DNA of 64,000 nt from contig CBDHFH010000003.1 of NCBI GenBank assembly GCA_965262455.1, forward strand, positions 1 through 64,000. The letters are read 5' to 3'. Position numbers and translations under genes: made by a program. Source of the stretch: UBA1858 sp965262455 (GTDB lineage: Bacteria > Pseudomonadota > Gammaproteobacteria > UBA4575). A model generated the notes under the pieces. That model had not been told where the DNA came from, did not search any database, and saw nothing but the letters and a program-made list of their open reading frames with translations. Shown here in pieces: positions 9,110-17,826 of this stretch; positions within the stretch are counted from its first letter, which is position 1, and each line of letters starts with the position of its first letter.

Positions 9110-10438
9110 ATGAAGCATACCCTGACCAGATTCGCCTCTTTATCCATAATAATTTTAAGTTTTATACCACTAACTTCTCTGGCGAATGGACTCATCGATA
9201 TCTATGCGATTGCAAAAGCCCAAGATACTGATATTCGTCAGGCGGAAGCAAATTACAATGCAACAATCCAAGCAAGACCGATTGCACGCGCTTCGCTGCT
9301 GCCTCAAATTAGTCTCTCAGCTGAAACATCGGATAACAAACTCGAAACCGAAGGCCAAACCTTTGGCGTATCGGGTGCCGATGTCGACTTTAACTCGCAT
9401 GGCTATAGTCTTCGCTTAACTCAGTCACTATATAACCATGAGTTTTACGTTCAGCTAAGACAGGCGAAAAACACCGTTGCAAAAGCTCAGGTAGAGCTGG
9501 ATAACTCCAAACAAGATTTAATTCTTCGTGTCACTGAGTTGTACTTTGGAGTATTAGCCGCACAAGATGACTTGAAATTTGCCACTGCGGAAAAAGACGC
9601 CATCAATCGTCAACGCGAACAAGCAGAAAATCGTTTTGAAGTCGGTTTAATCCCAATTACCGATGTCAAAGAAGCTCAATCATCTTATGACCGGGCCGTT
9701 GCGAGAGAGATTGATGCACAAATTGCCTTAGAGTTGGCCGTGGACGCACTGGCTGTTGTTACAGGAGAAAGACTAAGCGAACTTAAAATATTATCTTCAC
9801 GCATGCAGTTACTGCGTCCGGAACCTGACAGTGTAGCGGAATGGATAAACACAGCACTTAATCAAAATCTTGCGTTATTAATCAATGAATATGACACTAA
9901 GATTGCTAAACAGGAGATTAAGCGCAATCAGTCCCAACACTTACCCACCTTAGATGTTGTCGCATCTTACAATGACTCTGATAGCGGTGGGTTAACCGGT
10001 TCTCGTTCTACAGAAGATTCCAGAATCGGACTGGAATTAAATTTTCCTATTTTCGAGGGTGGCCGCACTTACTATCAAACCAAAGAAAGTGAATATTTGT
10101 ATCAAGCAGCTTTGCAAGCTAATGAAAAAATTCGTCGTGAAACAACGCGCGATACACGAGATGCATACCATAATGTTGTCGCTGGCGTCAGTCGTGTAAA
10201 TGCTTTTAGCAAAGCCGTTGAATCTGCTGAAGTTGCTGCGGACGCTACCCAAGCAGGCTTTGAAGTAGGCACACGAACATCCGTTGATGTATTACTCGCA
10301 CTACGCACTGTGTTCGAAGCGCAGCGCGACTATTCACGCTCACGCTATGATTACTTGCTTGATACATTGCGTTTAAAGCGCTCTGCAGGCGCTTTAAGTG
10401 CTGATGATCTACTACAAATCGATGGCTGGTTAGAGTAG
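9110..10438 (+). CDS. tolC: TolC family outer-membrane efflux protein
   Basis: A 442-residue outer-membrane channel of the TolC family. These proteins form the trimeric tunnel for type I secretion and RND/MFS efflux pumps. The start at the ATG 9110 gives a clean signal peptide (MKHTLTRFASLSII, ending near LTSLANG); an upstream in-frame extension to 9047 has no such support. The two-fold repeated helical pattern is visible, including the motif ELYFGVLAAQDDL in the first half. Lying just upstream of waaA suggests an envelope role. It is a candidate outer-membrane partner for export of the giant repeat protein, though that link is inference. Confidence 0.88.
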   Translation: MKHTLTRFASLSIIILSFIPLTSLANGLIDIYAIAKAQDTDIRQAEANYNATIQARPIARASLLPQISLSAETSDNKLETEGQTFGVSGADVDFNSHGYSLRLTQSLYNHEFYVQLRQAKNTVAKAQVELDNSKQDLILRVTELYFGVLAAQDDLKFATAEKDAINRQREQAENRFEVGLIPITDVKEAQSSYDRAVAREIDAQIALELAVDALAVVTGERLSELKILSSRMQLLRPEPDSVAEWINTALNQNLALLINEYDTKIAKQEIKRNQSQHLPTLDVVASYNDSDSGGLTGSRSTEDSRIGLELNFPIFEGGRTYYQTKESEYLYQAALQANEKIRRETTRDTRDAYHNVVAGVSRVNAFSKAVESAEVAADATQAGFEVGTRTSVDVLLALRTVFEAQRDYSRSRYDYLLDTLRLKRSAGALSADDLLQIDGWLE

Positions 10439-10448
10439 TCTTGGCCGA

Positions 10449-11708
10449 ATGGCCACCGCACAATCTTCTACCCTTATATATCGACTAATTACCTGGGCAC
10501 TCTCCCCAGTTGCATTCATTCATACCGCATACGTCGCATTTAAAAATAAGCGACTGGGATATTTGTTGAATCGCTATGCTTTTTACAAGAGCAACCCTAA
10601 GCTGAATCAACCAATCTGGTGCCACTGTGCATCAGTGGGCGAGATAAACACCGCACTACCATTATTAAAGGCACTAACAATGCAAGGTGAAACATTGGTA
10701 ATTACCACTAACACAGTGACTGGCCATGACACACTCGCCCAAGCCAAACTGAATAACTCTGCACATGCTTATTTGCCTTTAGACTATGCATCATTCGCCA
10801 AGCGTTTTATTCGCAATTTTCAACCCAAGCATTGCTTAGTGTTTGAAACTGAATTATGGCCAAATATTTTACTCACCACGATGCGCCATGATATTAATGT
10901 AGCAATAGTTAATGGCCGCATTAGCGCAAAAACATTAAATGCACCTGTATTTATATTAAAAAACTACTCCAGAATACTATCTAACATACAAAGAGTCATA
11001 AGCAGCAGTGAAGAAAACACATCTCGGTTTATATCACTGGGCGCCAAACATCAGTCCATCACTACCCTAGATAATTTAAAGTTTGCACAATCAAACTCAC
11101 CTGACATACAACACCATGAGGCGCCATTAACCTTTCCTTTTTTACTTTGTGCATCAACACATGAGGGCGAAGAACAACGCATCATTAATGCCTGGAGAAA
11201 AATTCCACATGCACAGCTTGGTTTGGTCATTGCCCTGCGCCATCCTCAACGTATCAATGAAGTCACGCGTATCCTGGAGCATTACAAGCTGGATTATTGC
11301 TTACATTCAAACAGCACATCAACGCCCAACAAAGATACGATCTACGTGATTGACACTTTAGGTGACCTACAACCTTTTATTGCGCACGCCAACATTGTTT
11401 TTATGGGTGGGTCACTGGTGCCCATTGGTGGTCATAATATTATTGAACCGGCTTGCTATAAGCGCTGCATTCTCATTGGCCCACACCATGCCAATTTCCA
11501 AACTATTGTAGACGACTTAATCGCACATCAAGCAATAGAGATTGTCAACACTGCAGAAGAATTAATAGACAAATCGTATAGTTACTTATCCAACGATAGG
11601 AAACGTAATGCCATAGGTGAAAATGCATATCACTATTTGCAATCAAAAAAGCAAATCCTAAGTGCATTCGAAAAGGAAATCTCAGACCTTATTCAGCCCA
11701 ATAATTGA
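10449..11708 (+). CDS. waaA: 3-deoxy-D-manno-octulosonic acid (Kdo) transferase
   Basis: WaaA transfers Kdo from CMP-Kdo to lipid A precursors, the first step of LPS inner-core assembly, on the cytoplasmic face of the inner membrane. The 419-residue length is normal. An N-terminal membrane anchor (residues about 8-30), the catalytic region CHCASVGEINTALP with Glu65, and the C-terminal nucleotide-binding motif GGHNIIEPACY are all present. It starts 10 bp after tolC and overlaps the convergent kdkA by 16 bp. Confidence 0.95.
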   Translation: MATAQSSTLIYRLITWALSPVAFIHTAYVAFKNKRLGYLLNRYAFYKSNPKLNQPIWCHCASVGEINTALPLLKALTMQGETLVITTNTVTGHDTLAQAKLNNSAHAYLPLDYASFAKRFIRNFQPKHCLVFETELWPNILLTTMRHDINVAIVNGRISAKTLNAPVFILKNYSRILSNIQRVISSSEENTSRFISLGAKHQSITTLDNLKFAQSNSPDIQHHEAPLTFPFLLCASTHEGEEQRIINAWRKIPHAQLGLVIALRHPQRINEVTRILEHYKLDYCLHSNSTSTPNKDTIYVIDTLGDLQPFIAHANIVFMGGSLVPIGGHNIIEPACYKRCILIGPHHANFQTIVDDLIAHQAIEIVNTAEELIDKSYSYLSNDRKRNAIGENAYHYLQSKKQILSAFEKEISDLIQPNN

Positions 11709-12412
11709 TAGCCTTCCCGCAGTTGCAAAAACATGGCTGGCTGATAATTGAATGCTTGTAGTTTGGATTTTTCTTTTTCTAATGATCTTTCTAAACGCTG
11801 CAATCCTCTCTCAGCCCAACTAGCCGAATAAGGGGTTCGTTTGCAGCGATCAAAGTCGATAAGAAATATATCCTCACTAGCATCAATTAAAATATTATGC
11901 ACATTCAAATCGACATGCTGAATACCAAAGGCATGAAAGCGCTGAATTGTTTGTCCTATTTTTTGCCATATGCGCTCACTAAGCGTTCCCTTTATTAACA
12001 TTTCAGCTAAAGTATGAGCATCAACAATCTCTTGCATTAATATCTCTGCTTGATAAGTAATTCCTTCACGCTTACATTTCGCTGCCACCGGTTTAGGCAC
12101 GGGCAATTGCTCAGTCCACATCAGATTTAATAAATTTATTTCAAGAAATGAGCGGCTATGTTGATAACCAGTAAACAAGAAACGATCTTTACTAAAGCGT
12201 GCCGGCACGCCTCCACGAAAATAGTGTCGCAATATCATAGGCGTATTTAATACGGTCAGCCGTGTCACTGCTTGCCGCCCACCAATACGTTGTGGCATGT
12301 TGGGTAAGTGTTGAGTAGGCACATAGCCAAACCAATTTGGATTAAAATCAGCATAAACATCATCAGACACCCAAAATTTTGTGTTATGTTGACTTATCTC
12401 ATGTAGTTGCAT
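11693..12412 (-). CDS. kdkA: 3-deoxy-D-manno-octulosonic acid kinase
   Basis: KdkA phosphorylates the 4-OH of the first Kdo residue in lipid A-Kdo, a modification typical of species with a mono-Kdo core. The 239-residue protein has a minimal kinase fold: catalytic loop HVDLNVHN at residues 166-173 and metal-binding LIDFDR at 184-189. Its position, convergent with waaA and overlapping it by 16 bp, supports the assignment. A GT9 glycosyltransferase diverges from it 28 bp away. Confidence 0.9.
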   Translation of the reverse strand: MQLHEISQHNTKFWVSDDVYADFNPNWFGYVPTQHLPNMPQRIGGRQAVTRLTVLNTPMILRHYFRGGVPARFSKDRFLFTGYQHSRSFLEINLLNLMWTEQLPVPKPVAAKCKREGITYQAEILMQEIVDAHTLAEMLIKGTLSERIWQKIGQTIQRFHAFGIQHVDLNVHNILIDASEDIFLIDFDRCKRTPYSASWAERGLQRLERSLEKEKSKLQAFNYQPAMFLQLREGYQLLG

Positions 12413-12440
12413 AGCACCAGCTTTTATCGCGAATTTCAGA

Positions 12441-13490
12441 ATGAGTTCAAACCGACAACATCAAGACAACCAATCGATTTGTATTGTCCGGCTATCCGCC
12501 ATTGGTGATGTTACTCATATGTTGCCTATCATACACAGCATTCAAAAATTTCGCCCTTCTGCTCGCATTACATGGGTGATTGGCAAACTTGAATATAAAC
12601 TGGTTGGTGATTTAGCTAATGTAGAATTCATACAATTCGATAAACAATTAGGCTTACGCGCTTACAAGCAGGTGTTAACACAACTTGAGGGCCGCTCATT
12701 TGACATTTTATTAGCGTGTCAGGTATCCCTAAGAGCCAATATACTCAGTGCATTAATCCCGGCCAAACGCAAAATTGGTTACGATAAACAACGCGCTAAA
12801 GATTTACATAGTCTGATGATAAATGAGCATATCCCTACTGCCGATGTTCATGTGTTGGATTCTTTTTTCCAGTTTATTGAACACATTGGGATTCCACATA
12901 AAAAATTAGACTGGTCTGTACCAATACCTGAAGATGCCCATGAATTCGCTAAAACACATATCCCCAAACATTATCCTATCGTCGCCATTAGTCCATGCTC
13001 AAGTCACCCTCTAAGAAACTGGCATGCAGAAGGTTATGCAGCTGTGGCCAATCATGCGATGAAAAAACATCATGCAAAAATCATTTTATTAGGCGGCCCT
13101 AGCAAACTTGAGAGAGACTATGGAGAAAAAATCTCAGCCTTGTTGGATCAACCTGCAATCAACCTAATTGGCAAAGATACATTAAAAAAGCTGCTGGCAA
13201 TTTTGCAGCGCTGCACAGTATTATTGACGCCAGACTCGGGCCCAGCGCATATGGCGACATGTGTTAACATCCCGGTGATTGGATTACATGCTGCGAGCAA
13301 TAGTCATAGAAGCGGCCCCTATCTGAGCCAAAATTGGTGTGTAGACAAATATGATAGTGCAGCTTTACGCTACTTAGGCAAACCTGCCGATCAAATTCGT
13401 TGGGGGACAAAAATAGAAAAACCCGGTGTAATGCAATTAATTCAAGCTGAAGACGTCATAATCAAGTTAGATCATTTACTCAAACAATAG
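12441..13490 (+). CDS. Glycosyltransferase family 9 (heptosyltransferase-like)
   Basis: A 349-residue GT9 protein of the LPS heptosyltransferase superfamily. The N-terminal motif VRLSAIGDVTHMLP (residues 16-29) and the C-terminal sugar-nucleotide motif LLTPDSGPAHMATC are characteristic. It is a good candidate for heptosyltransferase I (WaaC function) because waaF is encoded separately at 19955-20969. It differs from classical WaaC enough that a related core transferase cannot be excluded. It starts 28 bp from divergent kdkA and is followed by a DUF6165-like gene. Confidence 0.85.
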   Translation: MSSNRQHQDNQSICIVRLSAIGDVTHMLPIIHSIQKFRPSARITWVIGKLEYKLVGDLANVEFIQFDKQLGLRAYKQVLTQLEGRSFDILLACQVSLRANILSALIPAKRKIGYDKQRAKDLHSLMINEHIPTADVHVLDSFFQFIEHIGIPHKKLDWSVPIPEDAHEFAKTHIPKHYPIVAISPCSSHPLRNWHAEGYAAVANHAMKKHHAKIILLGGPSKLERDYGEKISALLDQPAINLIGKDTLKKLLAILQRCTVLLTPDSGPAHMATCVNIPVIGLHAASNSHRSGPYLSQNWCVDKYDSAALRYLGKPADQIRWGTKIEKPGVMQLIQAEDVIIKLDHLLKQ

Positions 13491-13500
13491 GTACCTACAA

Positions 13501-13887
13501 TTGCAACTACTTGCTCCCATCTCGGTTGGTGAACTGATCGATAAAATTACTATTTTAAAAATCAAACAAAGCAAGGCCACCAACACGGAAAAACTCAAGA
13601 ATATTGAGCATGAACTGGAACAATTAACCAGCACATGGAATCAGGCTAAAGCGCCCGGGTTGGATATTAGCGATCTGTTCAACCAGCTCACCGAGGTTAA
13701 TCAGACATTGTGGGATATCGAAGATGATATTCGTGCGAAAGAAGCCGCACAGATATTTGATGATGAATTCATTCAGCTAGCACGTTCCGTTTACATACAA
13801 AATGATTTGCGCGCAGAACTTAAAAAACAAATCAACTTGCACTCAGGGTCAACCTTAGTTGAAGAAAAACTGTATCAAGAGTACTAG
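13501..13887 (+). CDS. DUF6165-like protein of unknown function
   Basis: A 128-residue soluble protein rich in charged helices. The start of the protein (ISVGELIDKITILKIK) matches what I recall of DUF6165 family members, which accompany glycosyltransferase genes. Translation appears to begin at TTG 13501, since no ATG precedes the conserved N-terminus. It lies 10 bp after the GT9 gene, so it is probably co-transcribed with it. No catalytic motif is evident. An accessory role in LPS core synthesis is inference from context only. Confidence 0.65.
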   Translation: MQLLAPISVGELIDKITILKIKQSKATNTEKLKNIEHELEQLTSTWNQAKAPGLDISDLFNQLTEVNQTLWDIEDDIRAKEAAQIFDDEFIQLARSVYIQNDLRAELKKQINLHSGSTLVEEKLYQEY

Positions 13888-14033
13888 TGTTAGACGGCTA
13901 GCTTAATATGTTTGCTGTTCGACTCTAAACTAAAGCAGATCTAAAAAATTAGCGCTTCATGATACTAGGATGCATGTGCATTTATAAGCATGTGTAGTCG
14001 TTAAAATACATCTTATCAGCATCGATTAATGTT

Positions 14034-14741
14034 TCACGTCACTTGTTTTAGACGCTTATAAAAAGAGGCAATATACATAAACAAAAACATCGCTAATAAA
14101 CACTCTTTGGTTTCTCCCGCTCTAATATCCAGTATATGCGGCACTGTCGTGTCAAATAATTTATATGCTTTCTCATGCAGGCTTACTAACACAGCTAATA
14201 AACAAGTGGGTATGTTGACGTATGTTGGCCATAACCAGGTATAAAATGAATCTGCTGATAACTGATTATTGCGTAATAAAAAATAGCACGGCACAAGTAC
14301 GCCACCCACGACAGCAGCAATCGTTAACAGCATCCGTGGCACCTGGTCCAACAGTGCGCTGGTATTATGCAAGTTTGTTTCGCCTTGATCGTTGACATCC
14401 ATCCAACCTTCGGGGGTTGCCCATCCAAACCAGTGTTGACCCCAGCTGATTTCCTCCCCCGCGTAATAAATACAGCCCACTACAAGTAACGTTAGCCATA
14501 ACTTGAAAAACGGGAACTGAAACGATTTCATGTTCGTGATAGATAAAATGCCTAAAACAATCGCGATGGCTAATACTACAAATGTATAGTTCTCAATTAT
14601 GCCTAACTCACCATAGACGTATTGATCAGAATCAATGCTTATAATTCGCATCACATAGGGAAATAACGCCACCAACAAGGGTAGCCATAACCATAGCCAC
14701 TTAGGCAAATCCAACAGAGGTTGATGTTGCATCATATGCAT
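14034..14741 (-). CDS. Uncharacterised multi-pass membrane protein with GEEISWGQ motif
   Basis: A 235-residue protein with about six hydrophobic segments, including residues 15-34, 52-68, 80-93, 138-155 and 178-190. The motif GEEISWGQHWFGW (residues 95-107) followed by an Asn/Glu-rich NDQGETNLHN segment is distinctive and recurs in uncharacterised bacterial membrane proteins. Buried acidic residues suggest a catalytic or substrate-binding role, but no function is known to me. Its start overlaps the end of the kinase-like gene 14732-15355 by up to 10 bp, so the two are probably translated together. Confidence 0.7.
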   Translation of the reverse strand: MHMMQHQPLLDLPKWLWLWLPLLVALFPYVMRIISIDSDQYVYGELGIIENYTFVVLAIAIVLGILSITNMKSFQFPFFKLWLTLLVVGCIYYAGEEISWGQHWFGWATPEGWMDVNDQGETNLHNTSALLDQVPRMLLTIAAVVGGVLVPCYFLLRNNQLSADSFYTWLWPTYVNIPTCLLAVLVSLHEKAYKLFDTTVPHILDIRAGETKECLLAMFLFMYIASFYKRLKQVT

Positions 14742-15355
14742 TTACTCGCTTGTTTTGATAAATATTCCCAGTGTCTAAGACTGCGGTAGTCACGATGATT
14801 TTTACTTCTTAAGCCTAACTTAAAGCCAATTGCCATAAAAGGATTGGGTGGACATAGATGCTGAGGCATTAAATTAAAGTCATATAATTTTGGCACCCAA
14901 ACCCCCTTGGTGTCTTTGACTAAACGAATATTACCAGGGGGTATGTCCAAGTCATACAATCCCACCTTAGCCGCATGCTTAACAATATCATAACCGGCAC
15001 GCAATACTTCCTTAGGTAATCCGCGACATTGTTGCATTAAATCTTCCAGCCAAATGCCTTCAATATATTCCTGCACAAACGCCAACACATAACCCTGTTC
15101 CGGTTTAATTAGTTGATATGGCTTAGCGACATATTGTTTCAACATATCAGTTTGATAGGCAAGCATATTCCGAGAAAATTCAAACTCTCCTATATTGACT
15201 TTATATTGTGATTGATATTTTTCAATATACGCTTGCTTATAGACTTTAACTACAACTTGCTGCTCAAGATAATCTGCAAGAAACACTTGCGAGCGCCTTC
15301 CCTCACCTAATGAATTTTTTATATTAATCTCTTTCGGCAGTGGTAATTGGGCCAT
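14732..15355 (-). CDS. YrbL-like protein-kinase-fold protein
   Basis: A 207-residue kinase-fold protein resembling the YrbL/PhoP-network family. Elements in order are a glycine-rich loop GEGRRSQVF (17-25), a candidate ATP-binding Lys37 in VVVKVYK, a catalytic-loop equivalent YDLDIPPGN (134-142) and a metal-binding equivalent YDFN (158-161). The ATG at 15355 (MAQLPLPKE) is preferred; a 16-codon upstream extension lacks support. It is the second of three kinase-fold genes in this LPS locus. A sugar or lipid substrate is inferred from neighbours. Confidence 0.7.
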   Translation of the reverse strand: MAQLPLPKEINIKNSLGEGRRSQVFLADYLEQQVVVKVYKQAYIEKYQSQYKVNIGEFEFSRNMLAYQTDMLKQYVAKPYQLIKPEQGYVLAFVQEYIEGIWLEDLMQQCRGLPKEVLRAGYDIVKHAAKVGLYDLDIPPGNIRLVKDTKGVWVPKLYDFNLMPQHLCPPNPFMAIGFKLGLRSKNHRDYRSLRHWEYLSKQASKCI

Positions 15356-15431
15356 GTTAGAATAGCTACTTAAGCGCTTGGAATGGCGCGCAAGTATATA
15401 CAATTATCACCCATCTAAGTTATTTTTCTTT

Positions 15432-16373
15432 ATGTCTTATAATGTCGGAATCATAGGCGCTGCTAGAAGACATCAAGGCACTGGGCCGTATATTGCGAGA
15501 AAATTCGCCCAGCTTGGACATAACATCGTAGGTATAGTGGGTACAAGCGAACAATCCACGCAACAAGCTGCGCAACATCTGCTTGAAAATTACGCCATAA
15601 AGACAGATGCCCACAGCAGCTTTGATCAGTTATGCCAGCAACAATCACTGGATATATTAGTCATTGCTTCACCGCCAAATACTCACTTAAGCTATTTAGA
15701 ACAAGCGCTTGAATATGGCTGTCATATTTTTTGCGAAAAACCACTCTGGTGGCCTAGCAATCAAATAAGCAAAGAAAATTATTTATTAAAAATACAGCAC
15801 ATAATTGATCGTGCCCGAGAACAACACTGTCTGGTGCATTTAAATACTCAATGGCCTTATACTTTAAAGGATTTTAACCAGCTATACCCAACAGCTATTA
15901 GCAATAATCAGATTCATCAATTTGCCATGTGGCTCAGCCCCCAAAGTAGTGGTTCAAACATGCTAATTGATGCTGCCTCACATGGACTGAGTATGCTTTA
16001 TCAATTAGTCGGCAGTGGAGAATTAGACGATATCCAGGTCACTTCTAATGACAACAGTACTCGAATAAATTTTAGTTATAGGCATCAAGCTGGGCTGACA
16101 AACTGCGAATTGCTTTTTATACAATCCAATGAAACTCCCAAGCCCGCCAGCTATCAAATAAACGGCTGCTCAGTTAAACGTATTGTTGCGTTACCCGAGT
16201 ACCAAATTCAGTTACAATCCGAGCAACAGATAACTACGATACATGATCCACTGGACGCATCCATTGAAGACTTTTTGGCGTCTATCGATGCCAGCATAGA
16301 AATTGATGACATTGCATTAAGTCTCGGTGCCAGGCATCTGTATAAATTGATCGAATATTTTAACAAGAGCTAA
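15432..16373 (+). CDS. Gfo/Idh/MocA-family oxidoreductase
   Basis: A 313-residue NAD(P)-dependent oxidoreductase. The N-terminal Rossmann start is NVGIIGAARRHQGTGPYIA, where an unusual insertion alters the usual GxGxxG. The family signature EKP lies at residues 102-104 (CEKPLWWP) and a helical/sheet substrate domain follows. These enzymes oxidise or reduce sugars and sugar nucleotides. The stop is 2 bp before the ATG of the radical SAM gene, indicating translational coupling and a shared pathway. The ATG at 15432 is chosen because an upstream extension to 15378 precedes the Rossmann fold without function. Confidence 0.85.
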   Translation: MSYNVGIIGAARRHQGTGPYIARKFAQLGHNIVGIVGTSEQSTQQAAQHLLENYAIKTDAHSSFDQLCQQQSLDILVIASPPNTHLSYLEQALEYGCHIFCEKPLWWPSNQISKENYLLKIQHIIDRAREQHCLVHLNTQWPYTLKDFNQLYPTAISNNQIHQFAMWLSPQSSGSNMLIDAASHGLSMLYQLVGSGELDDIQVTSNDNSTRINFSYRHQAGLTNCELLFIQSNETPKPASYQINGCSVKRIVALPEYQIQLQSEQQITTIHDPLDASIEDFLASIDASIEIDDIALSLGARHLYKLIEYFNKS

Positions 16374-16375
16374 CC

Positions 16376-17770
16376 ATGGAAAAAATTCACTCAGCTGATG
16401 GCGAAGTGCTAATGGAGATTTCTCCATTAATAGACTTCCGCAAGAAAAATAACATTAAGTCTAGTTTGTCTGTTATTGAGGCTCCCTTGCATGCGAAAAA
16501 CAATCAAGATGCACACAAAGATAAGCAGGTCGAGTTATCGCCTATTCATGATTTTTCTGCCAAATTGCGTCAACCCTCTATTATAAATACTTTAAAAGAA
16601 TATGTGTTATGGCAAGCCAAGTGGCGCAATGCCTATTCTGCAGGGCAATCAATTGATGAAATACTGGAACAAGTACCCAATCATGCTCCGCTGTCTATCA
16701 ATTTAGATGTCACTACCGCATGTAATTATCGTTGCGATCACTGCGTTGATATGGATATTTTGAACACTGGCATTCGTTATGATCATGAGCAGTTAAAAGA
16801 TTCACTGACGACACTAATCAATAGAGGTTTACGTTCCGTGATTATTATCGGTGGCGGCGAGCCCACCGTGTATCCGGGTTTTGCTGACATCGTTCGACAC
16901 CTGAAAGCACACGATATACAAATAGGTGTGGTCACGAATGGCAGTCGTATGGATCGAGTTGCTGAGGTTGCAGATGTGCTTACCAAAGGCGACTGGGTGA
17001 GGTTATCGTTAGACTCAGGCGATAACGAGACCTTCCGAGCTATGCATAAGCCTGTCAGCAAAAAAGTCACGCTAGACTGGATTTGCTCACATATACCTGA
17101 CATTAAAAAAATAAATGCAGATTTTCAAATTGGTTATAGTTTTATTGTCGTATGGAAAGACTGCGAAGCTAACGACACTGAAATTATTGATAACACTGAC
17201 GAAATTGTTGAAGCGGCTGAACGTGCTAAACAATATCAATTTGATTATATCTCCTATAAACCTTTCCTAACACGCGCAGAAGAAAATAACGCTGAAGTTG
17301 TCAACCTCACTCAGGAAGAAAATTCGATTGATAGCATATTGAAGAAGATACGCACCGCAATCGATGCAACAAAATCGCTAGCAAGTGATGACTTTGCTGT
17401 CATTGAGAGTACAAATCTTCGCGTGTTAGAAAATGGCAGTTATAAAGACTTTATTGACCAGCCTAGCACTTGTCATATGCAGTATTTCCGCCAGGTGCTC
17501 AGCCCATTAGGTGTATTCAACTGTCCGGTTTACCGCCATGTCCCGCAAGCATTACTTGGTGGCAAACATGAATACCAAAACGAAGACAGCTTCAAAGAAA
17601 CACAAAAAAATACTTTAAGACTTATAGAAGCGTTTGATGCTAATTACGAATGCCGTAATGTCACATGCTTATATAATCATGCCAATTGGTTGATTGAAGA
17701 CTTAATTCGTCATCCAGAAAAACTGGACTCGCTGACACCCTCTGAAGAACGCCACGATTACTTTCTCTAA
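16376..17770 (+). CDS. Radical SAM protein with C-terminal auxiliary cysteines
   Basis: A 464-residue radical SAM enzyme. The cluster motif CNYRCDHC (Cys116, Cys120, Cys123) binds the 4Fe-4S/SAM centre, and GGGEPT (159-164) is the SAM-binding glycine motif. Further cysteines near the C-terminus (STCHMQ, NCPVYR, YECRNVTC) could bind an auxiliary SPASM-like cluster. The roughly 100-residue N-terminal extension carries a duplicated motif, EISPLIDFRKK and ELSPIHDFSAK. The substrate is unknown; coupling to the Gfo/Idh gene in an LPS region suggests sugar modification. There is no signal peptide or membrane segment, so it is cytoplasmic. Confidence 0.85.
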   Translation: MEKIHSADGEVLMEISPLIDFRKKNNIKSSLSVIEAPLHAKNNQDAHKDKQVELSPIHDFSAKLRQPSIINTLKEYVLWQAKWRNAYSAGQSIDEILEQVPNHAPLSINLDVTTACNYRCDHCVDMDILNTGIRYDHEQLKDSLTTLINRGLRSVIIIGGGEPTVYPGFADIVRHLKAHDIQIGVVTNGSRMDRVAEVADVLTKGDWVRLSLDSGDNETFRAMHKPVSKKVTLDWICSHIPDIKKINADFQIGYSFIVVWKDCEANDTEIIDNTDEIVEAAERAKQYQFDYISYKPFLTRAEENNAEVVNLTQEENSIDSILKKIRTAIDATKSLASDDFAVIESTNLRVLENGSYKDFIDQPSTCHMQYFRQVLSPLGVFNCPVYRHVPQALLGGKHEYQNEDSFKETQKNTLRLIEAFDANYECRNVTCLYNHANWLIEDLIRHPEKLDSLTPSEERHDYFL

Positions 17771-17826
17771 TCAATGCGACTTATATTCATCAATTATGTA
17801 GTAATCGTAGCGATTTAACTTAGCAG

